Source: Moraxella canis
GTDB taxonomy: Bacteria; Pseudomonadota; Gammaproteobacteria; Pseudomonadales; Moraxellaceae
Assembly (NCBI RefSeq): GCF_002014965.1
Contig: NZ_MUXT01000011.1
Coordinates: forward strand, 1 to 45,460
Direction of reading: 5' to 3'
Length of the DNA: 45,460 bases
The notes beneath the pieces were generated by a model that was given only the letters and a program-made list of their open reading frames with translations, was not told the origin of the DNA and ran no database searches. The stretch's first letter is position 1. Each line of letters opens with the position of its first letter. This document shows positions 1 through 8,762 of the stretch, piece by piece. The translations under genes were made by a program, and so were the position numbers.

Positions 1-706
1 TTGAGCTATGTATAGTTGGTCAACAATGCCTAAATTTCCAATAGTTAAATTAAAAGTAAATATCGGGCATATGAAGGGTTTTGAAATTGGCTTAGTAGAG
101 GATAACAAGATCTAAGCCTGTATCGGCAAAATGAATGTCATTGATAAGAAGTGTATAAAATATTCTTTTTTATAAACAAGTCAACCATTATTTTGGAGCA
201 TTTTAATTAAAATTTTAATTTTTTTTGGTTGAATTTTGCCTTGGGCATATTGTAGTATATTAAGTTGGGTAAATCTAGTACCAAAAGTTAAAAAAATATA
301 CTTTTTTAAGTCCTTTTTGTTATGAATTGTTTCAAGCCATGCTAATGAGCAATAATTAAATTAAAATCAGTCTCTTAACTGAAACAAATCAATCGACTCC
401 ATTTTCATATCTTAATTTCTTAAATCATAAGCCATCAGATCAGCAGTTAGAGCCTGGCTTATGAATGACAGATTGATGCATTAGCACAAAACCCCACATC
501 AACCCTATTCATTTTAATAGGGTGTTTATTCTTATCATCCTAATTCCCTTAAGATTTAAGCATAAAAAATAGATGGTTTTTAAGCCAGTAACTCATTGTT
601 GATGACTATTATAAAAGGCTTCTCACTCATCAGTAAATATTATGATACATATTGCTACATCTGTGTTAAACTTAAGTCATTATCTGTGCTTATTTTTGGA
701 GTTATT
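1..706. other. AT-rich stretch without a recognisable gene
   Basis: I find no gene I can support here. A 35-codon open frame at 8-115 has no clear ribosome site and resembles nothing I know; the first five codons could equally be the tail of a gene cut by the window edge. The stretch is AT-rich, with a palindromic ATTAAAATTTTAAT near 205-218 and a TCAACCA/TGGTTGA inverted pair at 181-187 and 226-232. A terminator-like hairpin lies at 502-523. The last ~100 bases must contain the promoter of the following dehydratase-like gene, but I cannot assign it. Confidence 0.5.
502..530 (+). terminator. Hairpin terminator, left of the dehydratase-like gene
   Basis: A perfect 8-bp stem, ACCCTATT (502-509) with AATAGGGT (516-523), has a 6-base loop and is followed by a T-rich GTTTATTCTT. 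It would end plus-strand transcription entering from the left. No gene for it to serve is visible in the window. Confidence 0.5.
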
Positions 707-1000
707 ATGAGCAGTCTTACCTCAGATCAAGTCGCCCTTCAGCTCGAGGGCTTGCCAGGATGGTCACTTGATGGTCATAGCCTGGTAAAAACCTTTCATT
801 TTGAAAGCTTTGCCGACGCCATCAGCTTTATGGTGCGTGTGGCATTTTATGCTGAGATACTTGAGCATTATCCAGTTTGGCAAAATGACTACACCGCACT
901 TTCTGTGCGTATCGGTGCCGCAGATCAGCGCGCTGTCCAAAGCCGCGATGTACAGCTTGCCAAGCGAATGCAAAGCGCCTTATCCGCTAATCCTGTCTGA
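707..1000 (+). CDS. Pterin-4a-carbinolamine dehydratase-like protein
   Basis: The 97-residue product has the length and fold-pattern of the PCD/DCoH family, which dehydrates 4a-hydroxytetrahydrobiopterin after phenylalanine hydroxylase. The start at 707 is chosen because GGAG lies 5 bases upstream (698-701); a longer frame from 596 has no ribosome site and adds a non-family leader. The core around EHYPVW and the RDVQLA helix aligns without gaps to the mammalian enzyme. Of the three active-site histidines, only the first is kept: the second is Tyr (HYP instead of HHP) and the third is Ala (GAAD instead of STHE). No phenylalanine hydroxylase gene is nearby. The fold call is fairly secure; catalytic activity is doubtful. 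Confidence 0.75.
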   Translation: MSSLTSDQVALQLEGLPGWSLDGHSLVKTFHFESFADAISFMVRVAFYAEILEHYPVWQNDYTALSVRIGAADQRAVQSRDVQLAKRMQSALSANPV

Positions 1001-1013
1001 TTGACACCCATTC

Positions 1014-1046
1014 AAAGCAATGATCCTGAGCCGTCATTGCTTTTTT
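1014..1046 (+). terminator. Terminator of the dehydratase-like gene
   Basis: AAAGCAATGA (1014-1023) pairs with TCATTGCTTT (1034-1043), with a 10-base loop and a run of T. It lies 14 bases past the stop codon and before parC. Confidence 0.8.
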
Positions 1047-1094
1047 ATTGTCAATCTTGCTATCATAGCCGATAAATTTTGACCAAAGTATGTT

Positions 1095-3320
1095 ATGACA
1101 ACACAGATTGACACTCGTTCGGTGAGTGATTTTACCGAATATGCCTACCTAAACTATGCCATGTATGTGATCATGGATCGTGCCCTGCCGCACATCGCCG
1201 ATGGGCTCAAACCCGTGCAGCGGCGCATCGTCTATGCCATGAGCGAGCTTGGGCTCAAGCATACCGCCAAGCCCAAAAAAAGCGCACGAACGGTTGGTGA
1301 TGTTTTGGGTAAGTATCATCCGCACGGCGACAGTGCTTGCTATGAAGCGATGGTACTGATGGCGCAGCCTTTTAGCTATCGCTATCCGCTGATCAGCGGT
1401 CAAGGCAACTGGGGTTCGCCTGATGACCCCAAGTCGTTTGCAGCGATGCGCTATACCGAAGCTAAGATGAGTCATTACGCCAACACGCTATTAAGCGAGC
1501 TTGAGCAGGGCACAGTGGATTGGCAGGATAATTTTGATGGCTCACTGTCAGAACCTGTCACCCTACCTGCACGCCTGCCCAACATCTTATTAAATGGTAC
1601 GACAGGCATCGCAGTCGGTATGGCGACAGACATTCCGCCGCATAATTTGAACGAAGTGGTCAAAGCCTGCGTGCGTTTACTAAAAAATCCTGACTTATCC
1701 GTTAAGCAGCTTGCACAGACCTTGCCTGCCCCTGATCTGCCGACCACAGCTGAGATCATCACACCCAAAGATGAGCTGATCGCCTTATACGAAACTGGCA
1801 AGGGCAGCTATAAAATGCGCGCCACTTACCAAATTGACCCAAAACAAAAAAACTGGATCATTGTCAATGCTCTGCCTTATCAAGTCTCAGGCAATAAAAT
1901 CGTCGAACAAATCGCCAAACTGATGACCGACAAAAAACTGCCGTGGGTTACCGAGATTCGCGATGAGTCGGACAATAATAACCCCTGCCGTATCGTGATT
2001 GAGCTTAAAAAAGGCAAGCTTGACAGTGATACAATCATGAGTCATCTGTTTGCCAATACCGATCTTGAGACGAGCTATCGAGTCAATATGAACATGATCG
2101 GCGTCAACGGCAAGCCTGAAGTCAAAAACCTAAAAACCATCCTAACCGAATGGCTGTCGGTGCGTAGAAGCGTGGTGACTCGCCGCCTAGAGCACCGCTT
2201 AGATAAAATTGATCAGCGGCTACATATCTTGGCAGGCTTATTAATTGCGTATTTAAATATCGATGAAGTGATTCGCATCATTCGTGAAGAAGATGATCCA
2301 AGGCTTGAGCTGATGACGCGTTTTGGGCTGACCCAAATTCAAGCTGATGCAATTTTAGACATCAGATTGCGTCAGCTTGCCAAACTCGAAGAAATCGAAC
2401 TCAATGCTGAGCGTGATCGCCTAGACGCCGAGCGTGCGCTGATCAGTGAGCAGCTGAATAACCCCGATGCGCTCACCAAGCTACTCATCGACGAGCTGAC
2501 AGCGGATGCCAAAGAGCATGGCGATGCTCGCCGCTCGCCTGTGGTTGAGCGTGAAGAAGCAAGCAGTCTAAAAGCGGTGGACTTGATTGCCAGTGAGCCG
2601 ATCACCGCCATCTTATCTCAAGCAGGATGGATTCGTGCTGCCAAAGGTCATCACACAGACCCTGCCGAGATGAATTACCGTGCAGGCGACGGCTACCTGA
2701 CCCATGCGCTTGGCAAATCCACTGATCGGCTTATTTTGATTGATAATACTGGTCGCAGTTATGGGCTTGATAGCGTGCATCTGCCTTCGGCGCGTACCCA
2801 AGGCGACCCAATCACCAGTTTATTGAACTTGCCTGCAGGTGCAAAGATAGATCAGCTGCACTTTAGTCATGATCAAAATATTTTGATGGCAAGCAGTGCA
2901 GGCTATGGATTTATCAATCAGTTAAGTAATTTGGACACTGCCCAAAAAGCAGGTAAAGCCAGTATCAATCTTGGCGAGGGGGCGCTGCTGCCCATTGTGC
3001 CGATGGCAGATGATGATACTTTGGTGGCGGTCAGTCTGTCTAATGGTAATTTACTGGTGTTTGGGCGTGATGAGCTGCCCACGCTCGCCAAAGGCAAAGG
3101 CAATAAACTTGCCAATCTAAAACAAGGCGAAACCATCACAGCCATCACTGCTCTGTCTGACTCTGACAGCTTGGTCATCACCGCAGGCAAGCGGACTTTG
3201 ACGCTCAAGCCCAGCGATGTTGCCAATTATATCACTCGCCGTGCCAGCCGTGGTAGCGCCTTACCAAAAGGTTTTGGCAAAGTATCGCAGATGGCAAAGC
3301 TTCAAAAAGACAGCGAATAG
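1095..3320 (+). CDS. parC: DNA topoisomerase IV subunit A
   Basis: This is the breakage-reunion subunit of topoisomerase IV, which decatenates daughter chromosomes together with ParE. The 741 residues are close to the usual ~750. The catalytic tyrosine is Tyr120 in AAMRYTE, at the same position as in E. coli. The quinolone-determining segment [13 protein letters not shown] carries Ser80 and Glu84, the wild-type, quinolone-susceptible residues. The winged-helix and tower region is followed by a C-terminal beta-pinwheel from about residue 490. The length and the lack of an N-terminal GyrA-type extension support ParC over GyrA, although no canonical GyrA-box was searched for. parE is not adjacent. 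No strong Shine-Dalgarno precedes the ATG. Confidence 0.96.
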   Translation: MTTQIDTRSVSDFTEYAYLNYAMYVIMDRALPHIADGLKPVQRRIVYAMSELGLKHTAKPKKSARTVGDVLGKYHPHGDSACYEAMVLMAQPFSYRYPLISGQGNWGSPDDPKSFAAMRYTEAKMSHYANTLLSELEQGTVDWQDNFDGSLSEPVTLPARLPNILLNGTTGIAVGMATDIPPHNLNEVVKACVRLLKNPDLSVKQLAQTLPAPDLPTTAEIITPKDELIALYETGKGSYKMRATYQIDPKQKNWIIVNALPYQVSGNKIVEQIAKLMTDKKLPWVTEIRDESDNNNPCRIVIELKKGKLDSDTIMSHLFANTDLETSYRVNMNMIGVNGKPEVKNLKTILTEWLSVRRSVVTRRLEHRLDKIDQRLHILAGLLIAYLNIDEVIRIIREEDDPRLELMTRFGLTQIQADAILDIRLRQLAKLEEIELNAERDRLDAERALISEQLNNPDALTKLLIDELTADAKEHGDARRSPVVEREEASSLKAVDLIASEPITAILSQAGWIRAAKGHHTDPAEMNYRAGDGYLTHALGKSTDRLILIDNTGRSYGLDSVHLPSARTQGDPITSLLNLPAGAKIDQLHFSHDQNILMASSAGYGFINQLSNLDTAQKAGKASINLGEGALLPIVPMADDDTLVAVSLSNGNLLVFGRDELPTLAKGKGNKLANLKQGETITAITALSDSDSLVITAGKRTLTLKPSDVANYITRRASRGSALPKGFGKVSQMAKLQKDSE

Positions 3321-3329
3321 TCCCATTTG

Positions 3330-3367
3330 GCACCGCTTAACTTTCCCGTATTGCACTTAGGCGGTGC
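3330..3367. repeat. Inverted repeat between parC and rlmA
   Basis: GCACCGC (3330-3336) and GCGGTGC (3361-3367) form a 7-bp stem with a 24-base loop between two convergent genes. There is no T run, so a terminator role is only possible. Confidence 0.3.
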
Positions 3368-3383
3368 TCATCACCAACAAGGA

Positions 3384-4190
3384 TCATTTCACCTTTTGAA
3401 AGACAAAAAGGCAAAATTCGCCCTGCACCGAAAAACGCTCCAAGCTTTCAAGCATGGCACGGCGATCAGCTTTTGCCTTATAGGCATAAGGTGTCATGGC
3501 GATTAGCTGTTTGAGTGCGGTATTATCAAGCTGCATCGGCGCGATGATGTGCGCTTGATCGATGAGCTCAAACTCAGGCGCAAGTTTTTGGATGGATTTG
3601 GCAGGCTCATGCACGATGACCGTCCCAAAAAGCGCCTCTCGCATGGCATACAGATGATTAGGCGCCGCTGACGCCACCATCAGATAGCCACCATCACGGA
3701 GCACTCGCAGCATCTCATCTTTGGGCAGTGGGCTAAAAACACTGGTGCACAGATCCACCGATCCATCCGCCACAGGCAGCACAGCACCTGTGCCCACCAC
3801 CCAAGTGATGCGATGGGCTTTGTCGGCTTTGGCAGCAGTTTGGATGGCAGATTTGGCAATATCCAGCCCAATGACCTGACCTGCCTCTTTGATCAGACCT
3901 TGGGTGTAATACCCTTCACCGCAGCCGATATCAAGGGCGGTATTTGGATTGAGCTTTTTTGCCATCTGTGAGATCGCATCTTTGAGCGGCTGATAATATC
4001 CTGCCGATAAAAACGCTCGCCTTGCCTGTACTGCTTCGGGCGTATCGCCAGGATTTTTACTTTTTTTATGTTGGACGACGTGCAGATTGACGTAGCCTTC
4101 TTTGGCGACATCAAAACTGTGCTGATTGGCACATTGGTAGGTTTTATTTGTAAGATTTAGCGGCAGATGACAAATTGGACAAATAAGCAT
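3384..4190 (-). CDS. rlmA: 23S rRNA (guanine-N1) methyltransferase RlmA
   Basis: The enzyme methylates N1 of G745 (E. coli numbering) in helix 35 of 23S rRNA using S-adenosylmethionine. The start at 4190 gives a 268-residue protein beginning MLICPICH, matching the family; the open frame runs 16 codons further upstream but those residues are not family-like, and no start here has a good ribosome site. The N-terminal zinc ribbon is visible as Cys4, Cys7, Cys20 and His24. It is followed by the family block AKEGYVNL and QARRAF, and by the SAM motif ALDIGCGEG at 85-93. It lies 98 bases downstream of the DMT permease on the same strand and converges on parC. Confidence 0.92.
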   Translation of the reverse strand: MLICPICHLPLNLTNKTYQCANQHSFDVAKEGYVNLHVVQHKKSKNPGDTPEAVQARRAFLSAGYYQPLKDAISQMAKKLNPNTALDIGCGEGYYTQGLIKEAGQVIGLDIAKSAIQTAAKADKAHRITWVVGTGAVLPVADGSVDLCTSVFSPLPKDEMLRVLRDGGYLMVASAAPNHLYAMREALFGTVIVHEPAKSIQKLAPEFELIDQAHIIAPMQLDNTALKQLIAMTPYAYKAKADRRAMLESLERFSVQGEFCLFVFQKVK

Positions 4191-4250
4191 AGCATTGAGA
4201 ATTGAGGAATGTGGCAGATAGTTTAACACAGTTATCAATAAACAAAAGGC

Positions 4251-4278
4251 TTAAGCGACTTGGGATTAATGCGCTTAA
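4251..4278 (-). terminator. Weak hairpin between the DMT permease and rlmA
   Basis: Read on the minus strand, a 7-bp stem (TTAAGCG with CGCTTAA, 14-base loop) is followed by GCCTTTTGTTTATT. It may end permease transcription before rlmA, but the stem is short and AT-rich. Confidence 0.35.
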
Positions 4279-4288
4279 TCTTAAGGGG

Positions 4289-5158
4289 TTATTTTTTACC
4301 TGCCAAAATACCACTGACAATCACAAGCACAATGCCAATAATCGCCATCATCGGCAAAATCTCATCAAAAAACACCACGCCATACAGTGTGGAGAGCACG
4401 ACAACCAAATAGCCAAGCGCCGATACCATGAATTTGCGTCCGACCTTATAAGCGTGCGTCATCGCCAGCTGACCACCCATGGCTGACAGACCGATACCAA
4501 ATAAATACGGCAGCATCTGAGCCTGTATGGGCGTCCAGCCCACGATGGTACTGGCGATCGCTGAGATGATCGTTGCAAGTAAAGAAAAATAAAACACGAT
4601 GCGCCATGACGGCTCACCCAAAAGTGACAGCTCACGCACCTGCAAATACGCATAGCCTGCGATCGCACCACTGGCAAGTCCGACCAAAGTCGGTATCAAC
4701 CCATGTCCAAGAATACTTGGGCGCAAAATCAGCATGATACCAAAAAGCCCGAGCAGCAGCGCAAACCAAGTCAGGCGGCTGGGCATTTGTTTTAAGAGGA
4801 TCACTGAAAAAATCGCCAAAAATATCGCTGATGTATGGCTAAATGTGATGGCAGTCGCCAGCGGCAGGTGCACCAGACCAAAAAAGAACATAAATAAGCT
4901 GATCGTGCCTGCCAATGAGCGCCAAAAATGCGCTTGTGGATAGCGTGTCGCAAATTGCCGCTTCATCAGCACGGCTTGGGCGCCCAAAACAGCCGCCGCA
5001 AATACAACGCGCCAAAACACCAGCTCGTACTCGTGCATCCCAAAGCGTGCGCCTGTCATCTTGACAAGCAGCCCCATGATACTAAAGCAGACAGCGCCTG
5101 CCACCATCCATAATGAGCCAGCAAATGAGCCTGTGTCAGTGTGGGGAGTTTTGGGCAT
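4289..5158 (-). CDS. DMT-superfamily permease with two EamA domains
   Basis: This is an inner-membrane drug/metabolite transporter of the EamA (RhaT/YdcZ-like) group, 289 residues from the chosen start at 5158 with about ten hydrophobic segments arranged as two five-helix repeats. The start MPKTPHTD is preferred to an ATG 13 codons earlier, because the extra residues are polar and the family begins shortly before the first helix. The first repeat shows the usual SIMGLLVK helix and VFWRVVFAA; the second ends with ALGYLVVVLSTLYGVVFFDE, the typical family signature around a Gly and acidic pair. The substrate cannot be read from the sequence; exporters of amino acids, nucleosides or drugs all share this architecture. 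No neighbour suggests a pathway. Confidence 0.85.
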   Translation of the reverse strand: MPKTPHTDTGSFAGSLWMVAGAVCFSIMGLLVKMTGARFGMHEYELVFWRVVFAAAVLGAQAVLMKRQFATRYPQAHFWRSLAGTISLFMFFFGLVHLPLATAITFSHTSAIFLAIFSVILLKQMPSRLTWFALLLGLFGIMLILRPSILGHGLIPTLVGLASGAIAGYAYLQVRELSLLGEPSWRIVFYFSLLATIISAIASTIVGWTPIQAQMLPYLFGIGLSAMGGQLAMTHAYKVGRKFMVSALGYLVVVLSTLYGVVFFDEILPMMAIIGIVLVIVSGILAGKK

Positions 5159-5257
5159 GATATTCTTCGATGGATACAATTTGGGGTATTGTATCACAAG
5201 CTAGAAGAGTGCGAATTGATAAGATGTTAATTAGGCAGTCAAAAAAACAAAAACACT

Positions 5258-5620
5258 TTAGGCGTCAAGCAATCGTCTTAGCAGCTCAATTTCTTTGTCT
5301 TTTTGTTCAAGCAGTTGTTTTTGGTGGTTGATGATAAGTTGTAATTTTTCAACTTCTTGGGCGTTATCATAGTATTTATTGGCGTAATTACCGTGATTAT
5401 CTCCAATAAGCAGTGAAAAATCACGCTCTTCTTTTAATAAATCTGCAATATCAATATTAAACACATTGGCGATATTTTGTAAATGCTCTACCGTAATTTT
5501 GCTCTCACCACGTTCTAATTTGCCATAGCCGTTTTTTGACATATTCAGCATTTCCGCCATTTGTTCTTGGCTTAAATCATTAAGTTTTCTTAATTTTTGC
5601 AAGTTGTCAGAAATTGCCAT
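5258..5620 (-). CDS. XRE-family helix-turn-helix regulator
   Basis: This 120-residue DNA-binding protein has a Cro/C1-type helix-turn-helix at about residues 8-62 (LSQEQMAEMLNMSKNGYGKL, then IANVFNIDIADLL). The C-terminal third, from NAQEVEKLQLI to the end, is heptad-like and probably a coiled-coil dimerisation segment. The start at 5620 is chosen because AAGG lies about 8 bases upstream; the frame is open 24 codons further but without a ribosome site. The gene is divergent from the repeat-protein/lipoprotein pair. The 137-base spacer between them holds several ATTTGT boxes and a perfect palindrome, so I infer it represses or tunes that operon and itself. Base composition is more AT-rich than in the flanking core genes. 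Confidence 0.85.
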   Translation of the reverse strand: MAISDNLQKLRKLNDLSQEQMAEMLNMSKNGYGKLERGESKITVEHLQNIANVFNIDIADLLKEERDFSLLIGDNHGNYANKYYDNAQEVEKLQLIINHQKQLLEQKDKEIELLRRLLDA

Positions 5621-5651
5621 AAAAGTACCTTTTTGTGGGTTTTGATAACGG

Positions 5652-5733
5652 ATTTGTGATAATTTGTGTCGGATTAGTTGGTTGATCTGCAAGTTATATT
5701 TGTTATTATATATTAAACAAATTCCATTTGTTT
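5652..5733. promoter_or_regulatory. Candidate operator array for the XRE regulator
   Basis: Direct ATTTGT boxes occur at 5652-5657, 5662-5667, 5698-5703 and 5726-5731, and an inverted ACAAAT at 5717-5722. The first two are 10 bases apart, one helical turn. The last two form the perfect palindrome AAACAAAT-TCC-ATTTGTTT at 5715-5733, just after the predicted plus-strand -10 box, which is a classic repressor position. That the adjacent XRE protein binds here is inference. Confidence 0.5.
5682..5709 (+). promoter_or_regulatory. Predicted promoter of the repeat-protein/lipoprotein operon
   Basis: TTGATC (5682-5687) and TATTAT (5704-5709) are separated by 16 bases. The predicted start of transcription falls inside the palindrome at 5715-5733. 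Confidence 0.4.
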
Positions 5734-5757
5734 TTTAAACTTTCAAGGAGCTTTGTA

Positions 5758-6092
5758 ATGAAAAAATCTTTATCCGCAATACTGTTCTCGGTAACTGCCG
5801 CAATCACTTGCTCAACTGCTTCAGCCAGTACCATGTGCCCAGATGGTTCTTATGTGTCGGGGACAAGATGTAATTAACACCAAATGGCACTTATGTTGGT
5901 AGTGGCAATGGTGATAACAGAATGACTATGTGTCCAGATGGTTCTTATGTTTCTGGAAATCGATGCAATTTAACTCCAAATGGCGGTTATATTGGTGGCA
6001 GAAGTTCAAGGAATATGAATTTATGTCCAGATGGATCTTATGTTTCAGGTAACTGTAAATTAACCCCAAGCGGTCGTTATGTTGGCGAATAA
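5758..6092 (+). pseudogene. Frameshifted secreted protein with three CPDGSYV repeats
   Basis: A good ribosome site (AAGGAG, 5745-5750) precedes ATG 5758. The first frame encodes a signal peptide (MKKSLSAILF...STASAS) and the start of a repeat, MCPDGSYVSGTRCN, then stops at 5875-5877 after 39 codons. Comparison with the second repeat shows why: its AATTTAACTCC corresponds to AATTAACACC in the first, one T short. Restoring one base gives a continuous 111-residue protein ending at 6092, with three repeats whose first Cys codons are at 5836, 5931 and 6024 (31-32 residue period, consensus CPDGSYVSGxRCNLTPNGxYVGG). Each repeat has two Cys except where the last is shortened, suggesting disulfides in the periplasm. 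It may be a true pseudogene, a recent mutation or a sequencing error. Function unknown. Confidence 0.7.
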
Positions 6093-6101
6093 GAGGCTAT
6101 T

Positions 6102-6569
6102 ATGCTAAAAAATATTTTTGCATTAGTATTATTACCTGTTTTGATGGTAGGTTGTGCAACTGTTCCAACTTATACTGGAGCAATAGTAGAAAAAGCAAAA
6201 AGCTTTCAAAGTCCGACTAATGGCAATGCAGGTCTTTATGTCTATAGAGATTCAATGATTGGACAGGCTCTTAAAAAAGATGTTTGGGTTGATGGTGAAT
6301 GCTTGGGAGAAACCGCACCCAATACTTTCTTTTATACAGAAATTACTGGTAATAAAAATCATCGAATCTCAACTGAATCTGAATTTGGTAATAATCACTT
6401 GGATTTATACACAAATGCCAATCAAAATTATTTTGTTAAGCAATCTATTAAAATGGGTGTCTTTTCAGGTGGTGCAAAATTAAAAATTGTACCAAGTGAT
6501 GAAGCAATGCAGGACATTACAAAGCTAAAAATGATACAAATAGGCAATTGTAGCAAAGCATTCAAATAA
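6102..6569 (+). CDS. DUF2846-type lipoprotein
   Basis: The 155-residue protein has a lipoprotein signal peptide ending at Cys18 (LMVGC). The mature part matches the DUF2846 pattern: GLYVYRDS near the start, a surface-ligand-like VDGECLGET turn, then HLDLYTNANQNYFVKQSI. Family members are small envelope lipoproteins of unknown function. It starts 9 bases after the repeat-protein stop, with GAGG at 6093-6096, so the two are one operon and share the predicted XRE-controlled promoter. Codon use is AT-rich like the rest of this cassette. The family call is moderately sure; no function can be given. Confidence 0.75.
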   Translation: MLKNIFALVLLPVLMVGCATVPTYTGAIVEKAKSFQSPTNGNAGLYVYRDSMIGQALKKDVWVDGECLGETAPNTFFYTEITGNKNHRISTESEFGNNHLDLYTNANQNYFVKQSIKMGVFSGGAKLKIVPSDEAMQDITKLKMIQIGNCSKAFK

Positions 6570-6576
6570 AAAAATA

Positions 6577-6602
6577 AAACCGCCTTTGGGCGGATTTATT
6601 TT
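6577..6602. terminator. Bidirectional terminator between the lipoprotein and prfC
   Basis: CCGCC (6580-6584) pairs with GGCGG (6589-6593), flanked by A-rich and T-rich arms on both sides, so it works for the plus-strand lipoprotein and for prfC, which converge here. Confidence 0.8.
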
Positions 6603-6608
6603 TAAAAA

Positions 6609-8192
6609 TCAATGCTCCCTTGTACTTCTAAACTCCACTTCTGGATATCGCTCTTGCATGAGCTGCAAGTTCACACGGCTGGGCGCCAGATAAGTCAGAT
6701 AACCACCGCCGTCAATGGATAGCTGGTCGTGGGCTTTTTTCTTGAATTTTTCAAACGCCACTTTGTCATCACAATGCACCCACCGCACCGTGGCGATACT
6801 AATCGGCTCAAAGGTGCATTGCACTTTATATTCTTCTAATAGGCGATGTGCCACCACTTCAAATTGCAGCACGCCCACCGCGCCCAAAATCAAATCATTA
6901 TTAATTTGGGGCATAAACACCTGCGTCGCCCCTTCTTCGGAGAGCTGCTGCAAGCCTTTTTGTAGCTGTTTGGATTTCATTGGGTCTTTTAAGACCACAC
7001 GGCGAAACAGCTCAGGGGCAAAGTGTGGAATGCCAGTGAAATTCAAGGTCTCACCACTGGTAAAGCTGTCGCCAATTTGTATCGTGCCGTGATTGTGCAG
7101 ACCAATGATATCGCCTGCATAAGCTTCGTCCAGCGTCTCACGGTCGCCCGCCAAAAACATCAATGCGTCCGATACTCGCACCTCTTTGCCAAGTCTGACA
7201 TGATTCATCTTCATGCCCCGCTCGTATCTGCCCGAGCACACTCGCAAAAACGCCACACGGTCGCGGTGCTTAGGGTCCATGTTGGCTTGGATTTTAAAGA
7301 CAAACCCTGTAAAATTTGGTTCATCTGCCTTGACAGTACGCTCTACTGCTGCATGGTCTTTGGGGGCTGGGGCGTATTGGGTGAGCACATCTAGTATCAT
7401 GTTTACGCCAAAGTTGCCCAGTGCCGTGCCAAATAGCACAGGCGTTTGGCGACCTGCCAAAAACTCATCCACATCCCAATCGCCAAATGCCATTTCGGCA
7501 AGTTCCACATTTTCTAAAAATTCATCCCAAAGGATTTGCCCCAGTCGCTCTTTGATGTCATCATGGTCATAGCCGTCACGGCTTTCAATGTCAGTGATTT
7601 TTGAGCCAAAGCCTTTTTTATAAAAGTAGGTTTTGCCGTCCACAAAACTATACACCCCCACAAAATCCTGCCCCATACCAATGGGATAAGCAAAGGGCAC
7701 ACATTTGATTTTTAGGACACTTTCAATCTCATCAAGCAAAGCCAGCGGGTTTTGAATCTCACGGTCAAGCTTATTGACAAAGCTGATAATCGGCGTATCA
7801 CGCATTCGGCACACGTCCATGAGCTTAATCGTCCGCTCTTCGACGCCCTTTGCACCGTCAATCACCATCAAGGCACTGTCCACGGCGGTCAGCGTGCGAT
7901 AAGTATCTTCTGAAAAGTCGGCGTGCCCTGGGGTGTCTAGCAGATTTACCATGTGGTCTTTATAAGGAAACTGCATGACCGATGTGGTGATAGAAATCCC
8001 ACGCTCTTGCTCCATACTCATCCAGTCGGACGTGGCGTGGCGGTCGGCTTTACGCCCACGCACTTCACCCGCCACTTGGATAGCCTGCCCCCACAGTAGT
8101 AGCTTTTCGGTCATGGTGGTTTTACCGGCGTCAGGGTGAGAGATAATGGCGAACGTGCGGCGAGAATTGATGTGGTCGTGAAAATCGGTCAT
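6609..8192 (-). CDS. prfC: Peptide chain release factor 3
   Basis: RF3 is a translational GTPase that removes RF1 or RF2 from the ribosome after peptide release. The 527 residues equal the usual length. The G1 loop is SHPDAGKTT (18-26), the switch II block is [16 protein letters not shown] and G4 is NKLDRE. The [19 protein letters not shown] stretch between G1 and switch II is typical of RF3 and separates it from EF-G. It is apparently monocistronic, divergent from a small lipoprotein across a 240-base spacer. A TAAAAT lies about 35 bases upstream of the ATG, but I could not pair it with a good -35. Confidence 0.97.
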   Translation of the reverse strand: MTDFHDHINSRRTFAIISHPDAGKTTMTEKLLLWGQAIQVAGEVRGRKADRHATSDWMSMEQERGISITTSVMQFPYKDHMVNLLDTPGHADFSEDTYRTLTAVDSALMVIDGAKGVEERTIKLMDVCRMRDTPIISFVNKLDREIQNPLALLDEIESVLKIKCVPFAYPIGMGQDFVGVYSFVDGKTYFYKKGFGSKITDIESRDGYDHDDIKERLGQILWDEFLENVELAEMAFGDWDVDEFLAGRQTPVLFGTALGNFGVNMILDVLTQYAPAPKDHAAVERTVKADEPNFTGFVFKIQANMDPKHRDRVAFLRVCSGRYERGMKMNHVRLGKEVRVSDALMFLAGDRETLDEAYAGDIIGLHNHGTIQIGDSFTSGETLNFTGIPHFAPELFRRVVLKDPMKSKQLQKGLQQLSEEGATQVFMPQINNDLILGAVGVLQFEVVAHRLLEEYKVQCTFEPISIATVRWVHCDDKVAFEKFKKKAHDQLSIDGGGYLTYLAPSRVNLQLMQERYPEVEFRSTREH

Positions 8193-8432
8193 AATCAGTC
8201 TATCAAAATAAAAAGGGGTATTTTAGCAGATTTTGGCTTACTTGAACATGATAATAATGATGCCAACGATGGGAGAATAGTTCATATATTCTAATCGTGT
8301 ATAAAAATAAATTTAAGAATCTTAAGTTGATTTTGTTACAATTTGACACATATTACAAAAACTTATGTTGTAATTGGCTTATATAATACCGCAACTTTTT
8401 TATCATGTTTCATTGAAACTTAAGGTTATGTT

Positions 8433-8756
8433 ATGAATAAATTTGCCCTTATCATCGCCGCCACTTTGGGTCTGTCTGCGTGCGTGGCGCCGATGGATGA
8501 GCCCAATGGCGCCGTCATTATCCCTGTGCCAGTAGGCGTGCCTGTCATTATCCACGACAAAACCGACATGACCAACAAAAAAGACACAGAAAAAAACAGC
8601 GTCCATGTGTGTAAAATCAAGGCATTCACAGACACTTTTACCGCTGAACATGAAAGCCGCGGTAAAGCACGCTTAGCTGCCAAGAAAAAATGCACCGCCG
8701 CTCATCATGAAATGTTTTGCCGCGATGACGACATCGAATGCACCGAGTATAAATAA
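8433..8756 (+). CDS. Small Cys-containing lipoprotein, function unknown
   Basis: The 107-residue protein starts at 8433 with AAGG 8 bases upstream. Its signal peptide ends in LSAC (Cys17), a good lipobox. A proline- and valine-rich linker (IIPVPVGVPVII) leads to a C-terminal domain with four Cys, CKIKAFTDTF... KKKC ...MFC... IEC, and a SRGKARLAAKK helix. Similar small Cys-spaced domains (C-x-F-T...SRG-A...C...MFC...C) occur in short exported proteins of this family of bacteria as I recall them, but I know no function. The four Cys probably form two disulfides. It is expressed alone, between prfC and polA, and followed by a strong terminator. An antisense frame over it is a shadow. Confidence 0.7.
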   Translation: MNKFALIIAATLGLSACVAPMDEPNGAVIIPVPVGVPVIIHDKTDMTNKKDTEKNSVHVCKIKAFTDTFTAEHESRGKARLAAKKKCTAAHHEMFCRDDDIECTEYK

Positions 8757-8762
8757 TCCTAA

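Noticed and set aside
219..226. Run of eight T in the left spacer as a phase-variation tract
   Set aside because: It lies in AT-rich non-coding DNA, where such runs are expected, and no gene start is near.
596..706. Upstream extension of the dehydratase-like protein to a start at 596
   Set aside because: No ribosome site before 596, and the extra 37 residues are unlike the family; GGAG before 707 is convincing.
8403..8695. Two antisense reading frames over the small lipoprotein
   Set aside because: They have no ribosome site and mirror the codon pattern of the plus-strand gene, which has a proper signal peptide and terminator.
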